This document shows positions 25,753 through 37,134 of a DNA stretch of 64,000 bases, in pieces. How positions within the stretch are numbered: position 1 is the stretch's first letter; each line of letters opens with the position of its first letter. The stretch is from CAWCXF01 sp963799455 (lineage in GTDB: Bacteria; Pseudomonadota; Alphaproteobacteria; Rhodobacterales; Rhodobacteraceae). A program made the position numbers and the translations under genes. The notes beneath the pieces are model-generated. The model made no database searches and was not told where the DNA came from. It worked only from the letters and a program-made list of their open reading frames with translations. The stretch is taken from NCBI GenBank assembly GCA_963799455.1, contig CAWCXF010000007.1, positions 1,240,001-1,304,000 of the forward strand, written 5' to 3'.

Positions 25753-26685
25753 TCACGGCAGCCGCGCCAGCCGCTCGATCAGCAGGTTCCAGAAGCCCTC
25801 GGCGTCGGCCTGTCCGAGGAACGTGGCGTTGGGCGCTCGGTCCGTGACGCCCCACCAGTCGGCCACGGTCATGCCGCGGGTGGAATCCGAGACCGTCTCG
25901 ATCTCGACGTTGACGTGGCGGCCCGAGAACAGCTCGGGCGCCAGGAGGCGCGCGATCACGCAAGGATCGTGGAGCGGCGCGCCGAGGGCCCCGTACTTCT
26001 CCCGGTCGAAGCGCTCGAAGAAGCCGCACCAGCCGGCCACCACCGCGCCCGCGCGGTTGCCCAGGGCGCGCAAGGCGTCGAGCCGCTCGTGCGTGGTCAG
26101 CACCTTGTGCGTGGCGTCGAGCGGCAGGACGGTGATCGGCCGGCCACAGGCGAACACGGCCGCCGCCGCCTCGGGATCGACGTAGATGTTGAACTCGGCC
26201 GCGGGCGTGACGTTGCCGACCTCGAAGTAGGCCCCGCCCATCAGGACGATCCCGGCCGCCCGCCCCACCGCGTCGGGCGCGCGCTCGAAGGCGAGCGCGA
26301 GGTTGGTGAGCGGACCCAGCGCGCAGAGCGTGACCGTGCCGGGCGGCTCGCGCCGCAGGGTCTCGGCGACGAAGTCGGCGGCGTGAGCCTCCTGCACGGG
26401 CATCGCCGGCTCGGGCAGGTCGGCGCCGTCGAGCCCGGTGCGGCCATGGACGTGCTCGGCCGTCACCAGCGCGCGCCTCAGCGGCGCGTCGGCCCCCGCG
26501 TGGACGGGCACGTCCGGCCGCCCGGCCAGCTCGCACACGGCCCGCGCGTTGCGGGTGGTGAGGTCGAGCGGCACGTTGCCGGCGACGGTGGTGATGCCCA
26601 GCAGCTCGATCTCGGGCGAGGCCAGCGCCAGCAGGATCGCCACGGCGTCGTCCTGGCCGGGGTCGGTGTCGATGATGATCCTCAT
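25753..26685 (-). CDS. Inosine-uridine preferring nucleoside hydrolase
   Basis: 310 residues. The N-terminal calcium-binding motif MRIIIDTDPGQDDAVAILLA is diagnostic; also TVAGNVPLDLTTRNA, LGPLTNLALAFERAP, IVLMGGAYFEVGNVTPAAEFNIY and HDPCVIARLLAPELF with the active-site His. It hydrolyses ribonucleosides to base and ribose for salvage. ATG 26685 opens directly on the first strand, as in the family. The 251 bases downstream to the nuclease gene hold nothing recognised. Confidence 0.93.
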   Translation of the reverse strand: MRIIIDTDPGQDDAVAILLALASPEIELLGITTVAGNVPLDLTTRNARAVCELAGRPDVPVHAGADAPLRRALVTAEHVHGRTGLDGADLPEPAMPVQEAHAADFVAETLRREPPGTVTLCALGPLTNLALAFERAPDAVGRAAGIVLMGGAYFEVGNVTPAAEFNIYVDPEAAAAVFACGRPITVLPLDATHKVLTTHERLDALRALGNRAGAVVAGWCGFFERFDREKYGALGAPLHDPCVIARLLAPELFSGRHVNVEIETVSDSTRGMTVADWWGVTDRAPNATFLGQADAEGFWNLLIERLARLP

Positions 26686-27101
26686 GCCGCTTCGTCGCAT
26701 GGCGGGGGCGCGGCGCAAAGGGCCGAACGGGCAGCGGCTCAGCCCCCGGAAGGCGGATCCGCGCGCCGCGCCGGAGGCGTCAGACCGACCGAGGGCCGTC
26801 CGCGTCCCCCATCTCCCATCGGGGAACGGCCCTCGGCCGCATGCGGTGGCGGGCCCGGCGCGGCCCGACCGCAGCGGGCCGAGGCGTCTGCACGGCCCGC
26901 GTCCGCCTCGCGCGTTCGTCGCCCATGCTGCCCCCAAGGGACGGCCCCACGGCCCGCGACCGACGTTCCGCGCCGCTGCCGCCCGCACCGTCCCGCCGGA
27001 CGGCCACCCGCCTCCCCCGCCCGCGATGGCCGCCGCCCGCCGTCGCCGCTTCGGTCCGCAGGGCCGTCGCCACTCGCGGGGGCCGCTGCCACCCGTCGTC
27101 G
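26686..27101. other. Intergenic region, no gene seen
   Basis: 416 very GC-rich bases between the nucleoside hydrolase start and the stop of the iron-binding protein gene. Frames are open on both strands but read as Arg/Gly/Pro-rich noise. Some imperfect purine/pyrimidine patches recur (cgcccgccgtcgccg-like) without a regular period. Confidence 0.55.
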
Positions 27102-28100
27102 CTACGGCCCGTCGAAGTTCACCTCCTCGGTCAGGCGCAGGGCGTCCGCGCGCAGCGCGCCGAGGCGCTCGAGCGAGACGTCGTCCGGGGTCAGATCGCC
27201 CCAGCTGCGGACCCGCTCGGAGGGCGTGGCGCCAGGCGCGACCGGATACTCGTCGTTGGCCTCGGCGTAGATCTCCTGCGCCTCGGGGGAGGCGAGGAAC
27301 TCCATGAACGCGCGCGCGTCCTCGGGGTGGGGCGCGGCGGCGGTCATCGCCACGCCGGAGATGTTGACGTGGGTGCCGCCCCCCTCGAAGCGGGGGAAGA
27401 CGATGCGCACGCTCTCGGCCCACTCGCGCTCCTCGGGGTCGTCGAGCATCTGGCCCATGTAGTAGGTGTTGCCGAGCGACAGGTCGCACTCGCCGGCCCA
27501 GATCGCGCGCACCTGGGCGCGGTCGTTGCCCTGCGGCTTGCGCGCGAGGTTGGCTTTGAGCCCCTCGAGCCAGTCGCGGGCGCCCTCCTCGCCCTGGTGC
27601 TCGATCATCGCGGCGGTGAGCGCCAGCGTGTAGGGGTGGGTGCCCGAGCGGGTGCAGATCCGGCCCTCGAACTCAGGATCCGTCAGCGCCTCGTAGGTGG
27701 TCACCTCGCCGTCGGGCACGCGCTCCTTGGAGGCGTAGACCACCCGCGCGCGGGTGGTGACGCCGAACCAGTGGCCCTCGGGGTCGCGTAGGTTGGCCGG
27801 GATCGCCGCCTCCAGCACCGCGCTCTCGACGGCCTGCGTGACGCCGGCCTCCTTGGCCTCGATCAGCTTCGCGGTGTCCACCGTCAGGATCACGTCGGCG
27901 GGCGAGCGCGGCCCTTCGGCCACCAGCCGCTCGGTGAGGCCCTGGTCGAGGAACACCGCGTTGGTCTCGATCCCGGTCTGCTCGGTGAAGGCGTCGAGCA
28001 GGGGCTGGATCAGCTCGGGCTGGCGGTAGGAGTAGATGTTGACCTCCGCCCAGGCGGGCAGGGCCGCGGCGGAGGCGAGAAGGGCCAGGGTCAGGCGCAT
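27102..28100 (-). CDS. Fe(3+) ABC transporter periplasmic binding protein (FbpA/FutA type)
   Basis: 332 residues: signal peptide (MRLTLALLASAAALPAWA, cut after AWA), then EVNIYSYRQPELIQPLLDAF, the usual opening of FbpA-type ferric-binding proteins. Paired tyrosines in DLSLGNTYYMGQML match the iron ligands of the family, and SGVAMTAAAPHPEDARAFMEFL the C-terminal lobe. It should deliver ferric iron to an inner-membrane permease, but no permease or ATPase gene adjoins, so it either serves a distant transporter or is an orphan. ATG 28100. Confidence 0.87.
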   Translation of the reverse strand: MRLTLALLASAAALPAWAEVNIYSYRQPELIQPLLDAFTEQTGIETNAVFLDQGLTERLVAEGPRSPADVILTVDTAKLIEAKEAGVTQAVESAVLEAAIPANLRDPEGHWFGVTTRARVVYASKERVPDGEVTTYEALTDPEFEGRICTRSGTHPYTLALTAAMIEHQGEEGARDWLEGLKANLARKPQGNDRAQVRAIWAGECDLSLGNTYYMGQMLDDPEEREWAESVRIVFPRFEGGGTHVNISGVAMTAAAPHPEDARAFMEFLASPEAQEIYAEANDEYPVAPGATPSERVRSWGDLTPDDVSLERLGALRADALRLTEEVNFDGP

Positions 28101-28159
28101 GAGAGGGCTCCCTCGGGGATGACGATCGCCCCGGCATATTCCCGACCGGAACGCTCGGG

Positions 28160-29005
28160 TCAATCCCGATCCGCGCGCTCGGGTATGTGACCTGGGGTCT
28201 CGGCGGCCTTCTGCGCCTCCCACAGCGCGTCCATCTCCCGCAGCGTCGCCTGCGCGGGCCGCCGCCCCTCGGCCGCGAGCGCCGCCTCGACGCCCTCGAA
28301 GCGGCGGGCGAACTTGGCGTTCGCGGCGCGCAGGGCCCCTTCGGGATCGACGCCGCGATGGCGGGCGAGGTTGACCACGGCGAAGAGGAGGTCGCCCAGC
28401 TCCTCGGCGGTCTCCTCGGGGCCGCGGGCCTGGGCCAGCTCGCGCGCCTCCTCGGCCACCTTCTCGGCGACGGGGCCGGGGTCGGGCCAGTCGAAGCCCA
28501 CGCGCGCGGCGCGGCGCTGGAGCTTCGCGGCCCGCGTCAGCGCCGGCAGGCCGAGTGGGATGCCGTCGAGCGCGCGCGCCTCGCCGCGGCCCGCGCGCTC
28601 GGCGGCCTTGGCGGCCTCCCAGTCGGCGGCCTGCGCCTCGGCGGACTTGTCGCGCGGGGCGTCCCCGTCGCGCGACACGGCGCCGAAGACGTGCGGGTGG
28701 CGCGCGATCATCTTGCCGCAGATGGCGTCCACCACGCCCGCGAGGTCGAAGCGGCCGGCCTCCTCGGCCATGCGGGCGTGGTAGGCGACCTGGAGCAGCA
28801 GGTCGCCCAGCTCGACGCGCAGTTCGTCCCAGTCGCGCCGCGCGATGGCGTCGGCGACCTCGTGCGCCTCCTCGATCGCGCAGGGCGCGATCGAGTCGTG
28901 GGTCTGCTCCAGATCCCAGGGGCAGCCGGTCTCGGGATCGCGCAGGCGGCGCATGATCTCGGCCAGCCGGTCGAGGCCCGGGGGCGCTGCGTGGATGGGG
29001 TCCAT
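28160..29005 (-). CDS. mazG: Nucleoside triphosphate pyrophosphohydrolase MazG
   Basis: 281 residues with two MazG domains: the first with CPWDLEQTHDSIAPCAIEEA, EEAHEVADAI and ELGDLLLQVAYHARM, the second with EETAEELGDLLFAVVNLARH and RRFEGVEAAL at the end. The E-E-x-x-E and E-x-x-D clusters bind magnesium. It cleaves NTPs to NMP and pyrophosphate, clearing non-canonical nucleotides and influencing ppGpp. ATG 29005 gives MDPIHAAPPGLDRLAEIMRR, the usual opening. Stands between the iron-binding protein and tpiA in the same direction. Confidence 0.94.
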   Translation of the reverse strand: MDPIHAAPPGLDRLAEIMRRLRDPETGCPWDLEQTHDSIAPCAIEEAHEVADAIARRDWDELRVELGDLLLQVAYHARMAEEAGRFDLAGVVDAICGKMIARHPHVFGAVSRDGDAPRDKSAEAQAADWEAAKAAERAGRGEARALDGIPLGLPALTRAAKLQRRAARVGFDWPDPGPVAEKVAEEARELAQARGPEETAEELGDLLFAVVNLARHRGVDPEGALRAANAKFARRFEGVEAALAAEGRRPAQATLREMDALWEAQKAAETPGHIPERADRD

Positions 29006-29346
29006 GGGGGCCTCTCGGATCGCGGGTCGGATGAGCCTAGGACGCGGCGGGGCAGAGCCCAAGCGGGGCGCGCGCCGCCTCGGGCGCGGGATGCGGCCCG
29101 CGGGACCGCGGCGTCCGTATCGCGGGGCGGGCGCGAGGGGCGTCCCGGCGGCGGGGTGCGGGCCGATCCGCGCGCGGGGGCCCGAGCCGGGTCCATGGCG
29201 GGGCCCGTCCGCGCGGACGGGCCCCGCGTCGAGGCGTCCGGCCGCCTGGGTCGAGACGGGCGCAGGGACCGCAGACGGGGGCCTCGGCGCTCGCGCCCGA
29301 CGGCGGGTCCGGGCCTTGCCGGGACGCGCAGGCCCGCATCCCGCCC
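29006..29346. other. Intergenic region, no gene seen
   Basis: 341 GC-rich bases between mazG and tpiA, both on the minus strand. Frames through it show no domain. A pair of complementary patches (ggggcccgtccgcgc and gcgcggacgggcccc type, around 29198-29226) could form a hairpin and might end tpiA transcription. Confidence 0.5.
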
Positions 29347-30081
29347 TCAGGCGCGCTCCAGCGCCTCGACGATGGCGCCGAAATCGTCCGCCTTGAGCGA
29401 GGCCCCGCCGACGAGCGCCCCGTCCACCTCGGGCACCGCGAACACCTCGGCCGCGTTGGAGGGCTTGACCGAGCCGCCGTAGAGCAGGCGCACGCCGCGC
29501 CCGGCCTCGCCCAGGCGCTCGACCAGGCGCTCGCGCAGGAACCCGTGGACCTCGGCGATCTGGTCGGGGGTCGGCACGCGGCCCGTGCCGATGGCCCAGA
29601 TCGGCTCGTAGGCGACCACCAGCGTCTCGGGGCCGGCGTCGGGCAGCGAGCCCGCGAGCTGGCGGCCCACCACGTCGAGCGCGCGGCCCGCCTCGCGCTC
29701 GCCCTCGGACTCGCCCAGGCAGACGAGCGCCGTGAGCCCCGCCTCGATGGCGGCACGGGCTTTGGCGCGCACGGTCGCGTCGTCCTCGCGGTGATCGGCG
29801 CGGCGCTCGGAATGGCCGAGGATGGCGAAGCCCGCGCCCGCCTCGCGCAGCATCGGGGCGGAGAGGTCGCCGGTGTGCGCGCCCGAGGCCTCCGCATGGG
29901 CGTCCTGCGCGCCGATGACGATGGGCCCCGCGACCTGCGCCGCGCGGTGGATCAGCGTCGCGGGCGGCGCGATCCAGACATCGACCGACGGTGCCGGATG
30001 CGCGGCGGCCAGCGCCTCGATCTCCCCGAGCGCGGCGCCGTCGCCGTTCATCTTCCAGTTCCCGGCGGCGAGGCGTCGCAA
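29347..30081 (-). CDS. tpiA: Triosephosphate isomerase
   Basis: 244 residues. LAAGNWKMNGDG (catalytic Asn/Lys), ILGHSERRADHREDDATV (catalytic His), VVAYEPIWAIGTGRVPTPDQI (catalytic Glu and the flexible lid loop) and LYGGSVKPSNA (phosphate loop) are all present. Interconverts dihydroxyacetone phosphate and glyceraldehyde 3-phosphate. The start appears to be TTG at 30081, with GGAGA about 8 bases upstream; the next Met in frame would cut into the catalytic strand. Rare start, otherwise ordinary. Confidence 0.95.
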   Translation of the reverse strand: MRRLAAGNWKMNGDGAALGEIEALAAAHPAPSVDVWIAPPATLIHRAAQVAGPIVIGAQDAHAEASGAHTGDLSAPMLREAGAGFAILGHSERRADHREDDATVRAKARAAIEAGLTALVCLGESEGEREAGRALDVVGRQLAGSLPDAGPETLVVAYEPIWAIGTGRVPTPDQIAEVHGFLRERLVERLGEAGRGVRLLYGGSVKPSNAAEVFAVPEVDGALVGGASLKADDFGAIVEALERA

Positions 30082-30133
30082 CTTCTCTGTCTCCTTCCGG
30101 TCAGCGCTCGGCGCACGAGCGCGCGGCCAAGCC

Positions 30134-30613
30134 CTAGCCGCCGTCGACGACCTCGTCGCGGAAATTCGTCACGACGAGTCGCCAGTAGTCGAAAGTGTCC
30201 TCAAAGTTGCGTTGAGAGACGCCATAGTCGACGTTGACGTCCATCCGCACCACCGGATCCCCATCGGGATCGATGTGCCCGCGGCCGAACCGGTTCTCGT
30301 AATTCCATTGGTTCACCCGGTCCATTGGCACGCCGGGGGCGTTCCAGCCGGCGTAGAACTGCAGGCTCGTGCAGTCGGCGCCACCCTTGCAGCCGTAGAA
30401 GTAAAGGGCATAGCGGACGCCATCCACCCGGCCGACGATCATCGGGTCGCCCTGCGAATCCGTCTCGAGGTTGGCCATGCCGAAACCGCTGGCGACGTTC
30501 AGGATCGCGGCGGGATCGCCTCCGTCGATGGCGCCCGACTGCGCGGCTGCCGAGATTGGGGTGAGCGCGACGAGCACGGATGTGGCCATGGATGCGAGCT
30601 GCGAGGGCGTCAT
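30134..30613 (-). CDS. Exported YbjN-domain-like protein
   Basis: 159 residues: signal peptide (MTPSQLASMATSVLVALTPISAAAQ), then a YbjN-like fold pattern: VASGFGMANLETDSQGDPMIVGRVDGVRYALYF, YGCKGGADCTSLQFYAGW, and NYENRFGRGHIDPDGDPVVRMDVN. Related exported proteins are common in Rhodobacterales and poorly understood; the fold resembles secretion chaperones. ATG 30613 follows GGAG and was preferred over TTG 30625. GC content (about 58 percent) is lower than neighbours. Possibly an independent transcription unit between tpiA and sufA. Confidence 0.75.
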   Translation of the reverse strand: MTPSQLASMATSVLVALTPISAAAQSGAIDGGDPAAILNVASGFGMANLETDSQGDPMIVGRVDGVRYALYFYGCKGGADCTSLQFYAGWNAPGVPMDRVNQWNYENRFGRGHIDPDGDPVVRMDVNVDYGVSQRNFEDTFDYWRLVVTNFRDEVVDGG

Positions 30614-30727
30614 GCGGATCTCCAACTGCCGTGTGAGCCGATCGCTCGGCTCCCTATGCTCGCAGCCATCTAACCCAGCGTCAATCGGCTGGTCGTCGCC
30701 ACCGCCGGGCCGCCGTCGCCAACGCGC

Positions 30728-31091
30728 TCAACGCGCCTCCAGCGCCTCGTCGAAGCGGATCGACTCGCCGCAGCCGCAGGCGTCCACCACGTTGGGGTTG
30801 CGGAACCTGAAGCCCGAACTCGAGCAGCGAGGTCTCGTAGTCGATCTCGGTGCCGAAGAGGAACATCTGCGCCATCGGCGCGATGATGACGCGCGCCTCG
30901 CCCTGCTCGATCACCTCGTCGGCGGGGCCGGCCTCGTCCACGGTGTCCATCGTGTACTCCATCCCCGCGCAGCCGCCCTTCTTGACGCCGATCTTGAGCG
31001 CGTGGTGACCGCCCTCGGCCATCAGGCGGGCGATGCGCGCCTCGGCGGCGGGCGTGATGGTGACGGGGGACTGACCGGGGACGGCGAACAT
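30728..31091 (-). pseudogene. A-type Fe-S carrier (SufA/ErpA/IscA family), frameshifted by one extra base
   Basis: From ATG 31091 the frame reads VTITPAAEARIARLMAEG, KIGVKKGGCAGMEYTM and FGTEIDYETSLLEFG, then drifts. In the next frame RFRNPNVVDACGCGESIRFD ends the family correctly with the C-x-C pair that, with the first Cys, binds the cluster. Removing one C of the ccc at 30813-30815 joins them into a normal 120-residue protein. All three cysteines are intact across the shift. Works in maturation of iron-sulfur proteins; sufT lies 1.5 kb upstream on the same strand. Likely sequence error rather than true loss. Confidence 0.85.
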
Positions 31092-31154
31092 CGTGGGGCT
31101 CCTGTTCCTGACCGCCAAGGTAGGGCTTGGCGGCGGGCCGCTCAAGGGCCGGGC

Positions 31155-31718
31155 TCAGCGCCCCCGCAGCGGGCGGGCCGGGTTGCCGGCGACGGTGACG
31201 CCGGGAGCCACGTCGCGCGTGACGACCGCGCCCGCGCCGACCACCGCGCCGTCGCCCACCGTGACGCCGGGCAGGATCAGCGCGCCCGCGCCGATCCAGA
31301 CGTCCGCGCCCACCGTCACGGGCTTGCCGGTCTCCAGCCCTTGCGCGCGCACGGCCGCCTCGCGCGGGTGGTCGGCGGCCAGGAGCTGCGCGTGCGGCCC
31401 GATCTGGGTGCGGTCGCCGATGCGGATCTCGCACACGTCGAGCAGCACCACGCCGAAGTTGAGATAGACGTCGTCGCCGATGTGGACGTGGACGCCGTAG
31501 TCGAGGTGGACGGGCGCGTTGACGCCGAAGTCGCGCCCGACGGAGCCGAACATGCGGGCGTGCAGCGCCTCGCGCGCGGCGCGGTCGTCCATCGTGGTGC
31601 TCGCGTGGGCGCGCATCAGCGACTGCACGCGCGCGCGCATCGCGCGCAGCTCCGGATCGCCCGGGCGGTAGGGCTCGCCCGCCAGCATCCTCTCGCGCTC
31701 GGATCTCGGATCGCTCAT
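31155..31718 (-). CDS. Maltose/galactoside O-acetyltransferase-like hexapeptide enzyme
   Basis: 187 residues. N-terminal helical cap (SERERMLAGEPYRPGDPEL) typical of the maltose/NodL acetyltransferase group, then the left-handed beta-helix: LDYGVHVHIGDDVYLNFGVV, the catalytic-His region AADHPREAAVR, PVTVGADVWIGAGALILPGV and GAVVTRDVAPGVTVAGNPA. Transfers acetyl from acetyl-CoA to a sugar hydroxyl; acceptor unknown. Its ATG overlaps the stop of the decayed LysR-type gene (ATGA), so both formed one unit, with the regulator now probably defective. Confidence 0.88.
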   Translation of the reverse strand: MSDPRSERERMLAGEPYRPGDPELRAMRARVQSLMRAHASTTMDDRAAREALHARMFGSVGRDFGVNAPVHLDYGVHVHIGDDVYLNFGVVLLDVCEIRIGDRTQIGPHAQLLAADHPREAAVRAQGLETGKPVTVGADVWIGAGALILPGVTVGDGAVVGAGAVVTRDVAPGVTVAGNPARPLRGR

Positions 31719-32314
31719 GCCGCCTCCCTCTCGCCGCGCGTGGTGAGCCGGCCCGCGAGCGCGTCGAGCGCCGCGCGGGCCCCCGGCTCGTGGCGCCCGC
31801 CCTGATGGCGCCCGTCCTGGTGGCGCCCGCCCTGATGGCGCCCGTCCTGATAGCGCCCGTCCTGATAGCGCCCGTCCTGATGGCGCCCGTCCTGATGGCG
31901 CCCGTCCTGATGGCGGACGAGCCATTCCTCCGAGGCGAGCGCCTCGATCGGCCCCGGAAGACGGACTAGCGGGGTCGTGCCGTCGCCGACGAAGGTCGGC
32001 AGCACGACGCGCCCGACCCCGGCGCGCGCCATCTCGGCGGCGAGGAGGGGGGTGTCGGCGCGCGTTGCGACCTCGGCCGCGTGGTTCGCCAGCACCCGGC
32101 GGCCCGAGGGCGTCTCGGCCGAGTCGTAGGAGGGGCCGATCCGCCCCGAGACCCCCTCGGAGAGGCCATGTCGGCCGCGGCGCGTCTCGAACGCCCCCAT
32201 GCGGCGGCTCGACGGGGCGGGGCTCGCCCCCGTGACCTGCGCCGCGCGCAGGATCCCGCCCTCGCGCGCCACGGCCGCAAAGGTGGCGTGGTCGTCCCGG
32301 TCCGGCCCCTTCAT
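31715..32314 (-). pseudogene. LysR-family regulator, internally deleted and repeat-expanded
   Basis: One open frame of 199 codons from ATG 32314 keeps an HTH-like start (ATFAAVAREGGILRAAQVTGASPAPSSRR) and a C-terminal stretch of the LysR effector domain (LLAAEMARAGVGRVVLPTFV, LPGPIEALASEEWLVRH), but only about 70 residues lie between them where a LysR protein has roughly 150-180. The conserved helix reads SPAPSSRR rather than the usual S-x-x-LSRR pattern. Near the end are eight copies of HQDGR-type pentapeptides before HEPGARAALDALAGRL. Probably non-functional, though still in frame. Confidence 0.65.
31791..31910 (-). repeat. 15-nt tandem repeat, eight units, in the LysR remnant
   Basis: Units of type tggcgcccgtcctga run from 31791 to 31910 without gaps, with single-base variants (tggc/tagc, cgtc/cgcc). 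On the minus strand they encode (H/Y)Q(D/G)GR eight times. Unit length is a multiple of three. Confidence 0.95.
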
Positions 32315-32576
32315 CGGCGCAAGTGCTCCCTCGAACGCGGCGGGCGCCGCGGCGGTCGCGGACGGCGCAGCTTGGGGAAGGCCATCACGAGGAGGCTCGC
32401 CGTGATGCCGTCCGCCGCGCTTCCCCCCTAGCCCGCGCCCCGCGCCCTCACGGAAGACCGGAAGGAGCGGGCGGGGTTCGCACGGATGCGAGCGGAGTCG
32501 CGCCGGGCTCGAAGCCTGCGCCGCCGAGAGGGGCTGACCGCCCGGCTCGCCGGGGCGATCGGGGCCTCGGGGGGCG

Positions 32577-33041
32577 CTACATGAAGCCCAGCTCAAGCCG
32601 CGCCTCGTCGGACATCATCTCCATGCCCCAGGGCGGGTCGAAGGTGAGCTGCACGTCCACCATGCGCACGCCGGGCAGGGGCTCGATCGCCTCCGCGACC
32701 CAGCCGGGCATCTCGCCCGCGACCGGGCAGCCGGGCGCCGTCAGCGTCATGATGACCCGCACATCGGACTCGGGCGAGATCTCGACGGTGTAGACCAGCC
32801 CGAGGTCGTAGATGTTGACGGGGATCTCGGGGTCGTGGACCGTCCGGCAGGCCTCGACCACGGCCTCGTGCAGCGGGTGGTCCGTCGTCGAGGGCCGGAT
32901 CAGCGGCGCGCCCTCGAGCGGCGCGCTCCCGAAGGGGTCCGAGGCCGGCGGACGCGGGACCGCCTCGGGCCGGTCGGCTTCGGATCGCTCGATGGCGTCG
33001 CCCTCGGCCCCGATGCGGGCGTCGGCGGGATGGGCGGTCAT
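32577..33041 (-). CDS. sufT: SufT/DUF59 family Fe-S cluster assembly protein
   Basis: 154 residues. The first 45 are a disordered acidic/proline stretch; the rest is the MIP18/DUF59 domain: VVEACRTVHDPEIPVNIYDL, GLVYTVEI, IMTLTAPGCPVAGEMP with the reactive Cys, VDVQLTFDPPWGMEMMSDEA. It assists maturation of iron-sulfur proteins. In related genomes it sits directly before the A-type carrier gene; here an acetyltransferase and LysR remnant separate them. ATG 33041 is the first good start. The 262 bases downstream to the LysR start show nothing else. Confidence 0.9.
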   Translation of the reverse strand: MTAHPADARIGAEGDAIERSEADRPEAVPRPPASDPFGSAPLEGAPLIRPSTTDHPLHEAVVEACRTVHDPEIPVNIYDLGLVYTVEISPESDVRVIMTLTAPGCPVAGEMPGWVAEAIEPLPGVRMVDVQLTFDPPWGMEMMSDEARLELGFM

Positions 33042-33061
33042 GGCGTCCTCCGGATGGAATG

Positions 33062-33080
33062 CCTTACCGACGAGATAAGG
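33062..33080. promoter_or_regulatory. Possible operator upstream of sufT
   Basis: ccttaccgacgagataagg: 5-bp arms (cctta/taagg) around a 9-base centre, 21 bases upstream of the sufT ATG in a locally AT-richer patch. It could be a binding site for an iron-responsive regulator, but no family consensus was matched. The rest of the 294-base gap to ppx shows no gene. Confidence 0.3.
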
Positions 33081-33335
33081 ATTGGGGGCGGGGCGGTCCA
33101 GGGGGCGGAGCGACGGGTCTCCGCGTCGCAGGGCACGCCCCCGCGAAGGACCGCGAGGACGGATGCCCTGTCGGGAGGCGGCACGACGCCGGGCCCGCGC
33201 CGCCCAGGCCCCGCCCCCCGGCTGGCCGCCGACGAGGCGCGCGGATCCGGTCCTCGCCTCGACGCGATGCCCCCCGCGCGGACCGCGTTGGAGCGCGACG
33301 CCGGGGAAGCGGCCCGCGGCCGGGCGCGCGACGGC

Positions 33336-34885
33336 TCAGCCCACCCGCACCTCGGTCTGGGCGTCGAGCGTCTTGGCCAGCGCGTCGAAGCGCGCGCGCG
33401 CCACCTCGCCGAAGAGGGCGCGCGTCTCGCGCTCCAGCGTCAGCGTCAGCCGGCGCGCGCCGCCGTCCCAGTCGAGACGGCCCATCTTGGCCGGGTCGGC
33501 GACCGACAGCATGGCGCCGAAGCGCATCGCGGCGCCGAGCCGTCGCGCGTCCCGCACCTCCTCCTCGCCCAGCAGCGCGATCACGTCGGCGAAGCGGTCG
33601 CTGGCGGCGGTCTTGTAGCGGTGCATCAAGGCGAGGCCGAGGAACACGCGCTCGGTGTGGGTGAGCCCGCCGAGGTTGGCCCGCGTCGCGGTCTCGAAGC
33701 AGACCTCGGCGCGGTAGTCGGGATGCGCGCGCCAGGAGGTGTCGTGCAGCAGGCACGCGGCCTTGACGAGGCGCAGCCGCGCGGGCGGCGCGTGCGCGTA
33801 GAGCGGCTCCAGGAAGCCGTAGAGCGCGCGGCCGAAGCCGGGCAGGCGGGCCTCGCGCGCCTCGGCGAAGCGCGCGGCCTCGATCAGCGGGTCGCGCTCG
33901 CGCAGGCGCTGGGGCATCTGCTCGTAGAGCAGCCCCTCGCGGATGCCGTAGGACGACACCGCGATCTCGCGCGGCGCAAAGGCGCGCACCAGCCGGCCCA
34001 GCACCTCCGACGCGACCGGCACCAGCGCCATGCGCGCGGACCCGATGCCGGCCTCGCGGCGGCGCTCCTCGGGGTCGGCGGCGGCGATCCACTCGACCGT
34101 CTCGCGCACCGATTCGGGGCTCATGCGGTACTCGTGCAGCACCGCGAGCGGGTAGCCGGTGCGCAGCATGTCGAAGCGCGCGATCGCGCGCCACGAGCCC
34201 CCCACGAGGTAGAGCGGCCGCCCCTCGCCGCCGACCGCGCCCCGCAGCTCCTCGATCGCCGCGTCGATGACGGCCCGGCGCTCCTTCCTGCCGCCCTCCA
34301 CGCGCTGGAGCGCCAGCGGCCCCAGCGCCGAGGTCTGGCGCCGCCCGACCCGGCCGCCCGAGACCTCGGCCAGCTCCATCGAGGAGCCGCCGATGTCGCA
34401 GATCACGCCGTCGGCCTCGGGCCATCCCAGCAGCACGCCTTGCGCCGAGAGCCGCGCCTCCTCGCGCCCGTCGATCACCCAGAGCTTGATGCCGGTCTCG
34501 CGCTCGACCTCCTCGCGGAAGTCGGGGCCGTCCGAGGCGTCGCGCACGGCGGCCGTGGCCACCGCCGAGAGCGGCCGGATGCCCATCGCGTCGCCCAGCA
34601 GCGCGAAGCGCTTGAGCGCCGAGAGCGCGCGCTCGCGCCCCTCGGGATGGAGCCGCCCGGTCTCGCCGAGGCCGGTGCCGAGCGCGCACATCACCTTCTC
34701 GTTGTAGAAGTAGGCGGGCGAGCGCGCGGCGCCGTCGAACACGACGAGCCGCACCGAGTTCGAGCCGACATCGACCACGCCCACGCGCGAGAGCGCGCGC
34801 GCCGAGGGGTCGTCGAAGAGCGGCCGGCCGAAGGGGCCGTGGTCGATGTCGTCCTTCACGCGCGCGTCCCTCGCTTCGAGTCCGG

Positions 34886-34889
<4 letters not shown>
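33336..34889 (-). CDS. ppx: Exopolyphosphatase / Ppx-GppA family phosphatase
   Basis: 517 residues. ASKHA-fold landmarks: GVVDVGSNSVRLVVFDG (phosphate 1), VATAAVRDASDG, ICDIGGSSMELAEVSGG (phosphate 2) and YLVGGSWRAIARFDM; then a C-terminal HD-like helical domain (LLHDTSWRAHPDYRAEVCFE, LTHTERVFLGLALMHRYK). Hydrolyses inorganic polyphosphate or pppGpp. The ATG overlaps the ppk stop by ATGA, so polyphosphate synthesis and breakdown enzymes are co-translated. Confidence 0.93.
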
Positions 34890-37093
<2,204 letters not shown>

Positions 37094-37134
37094 CGAGGGG
37101 CCTCGGCGAGGGCCAGGGGGCAGGGGCCCATCGC

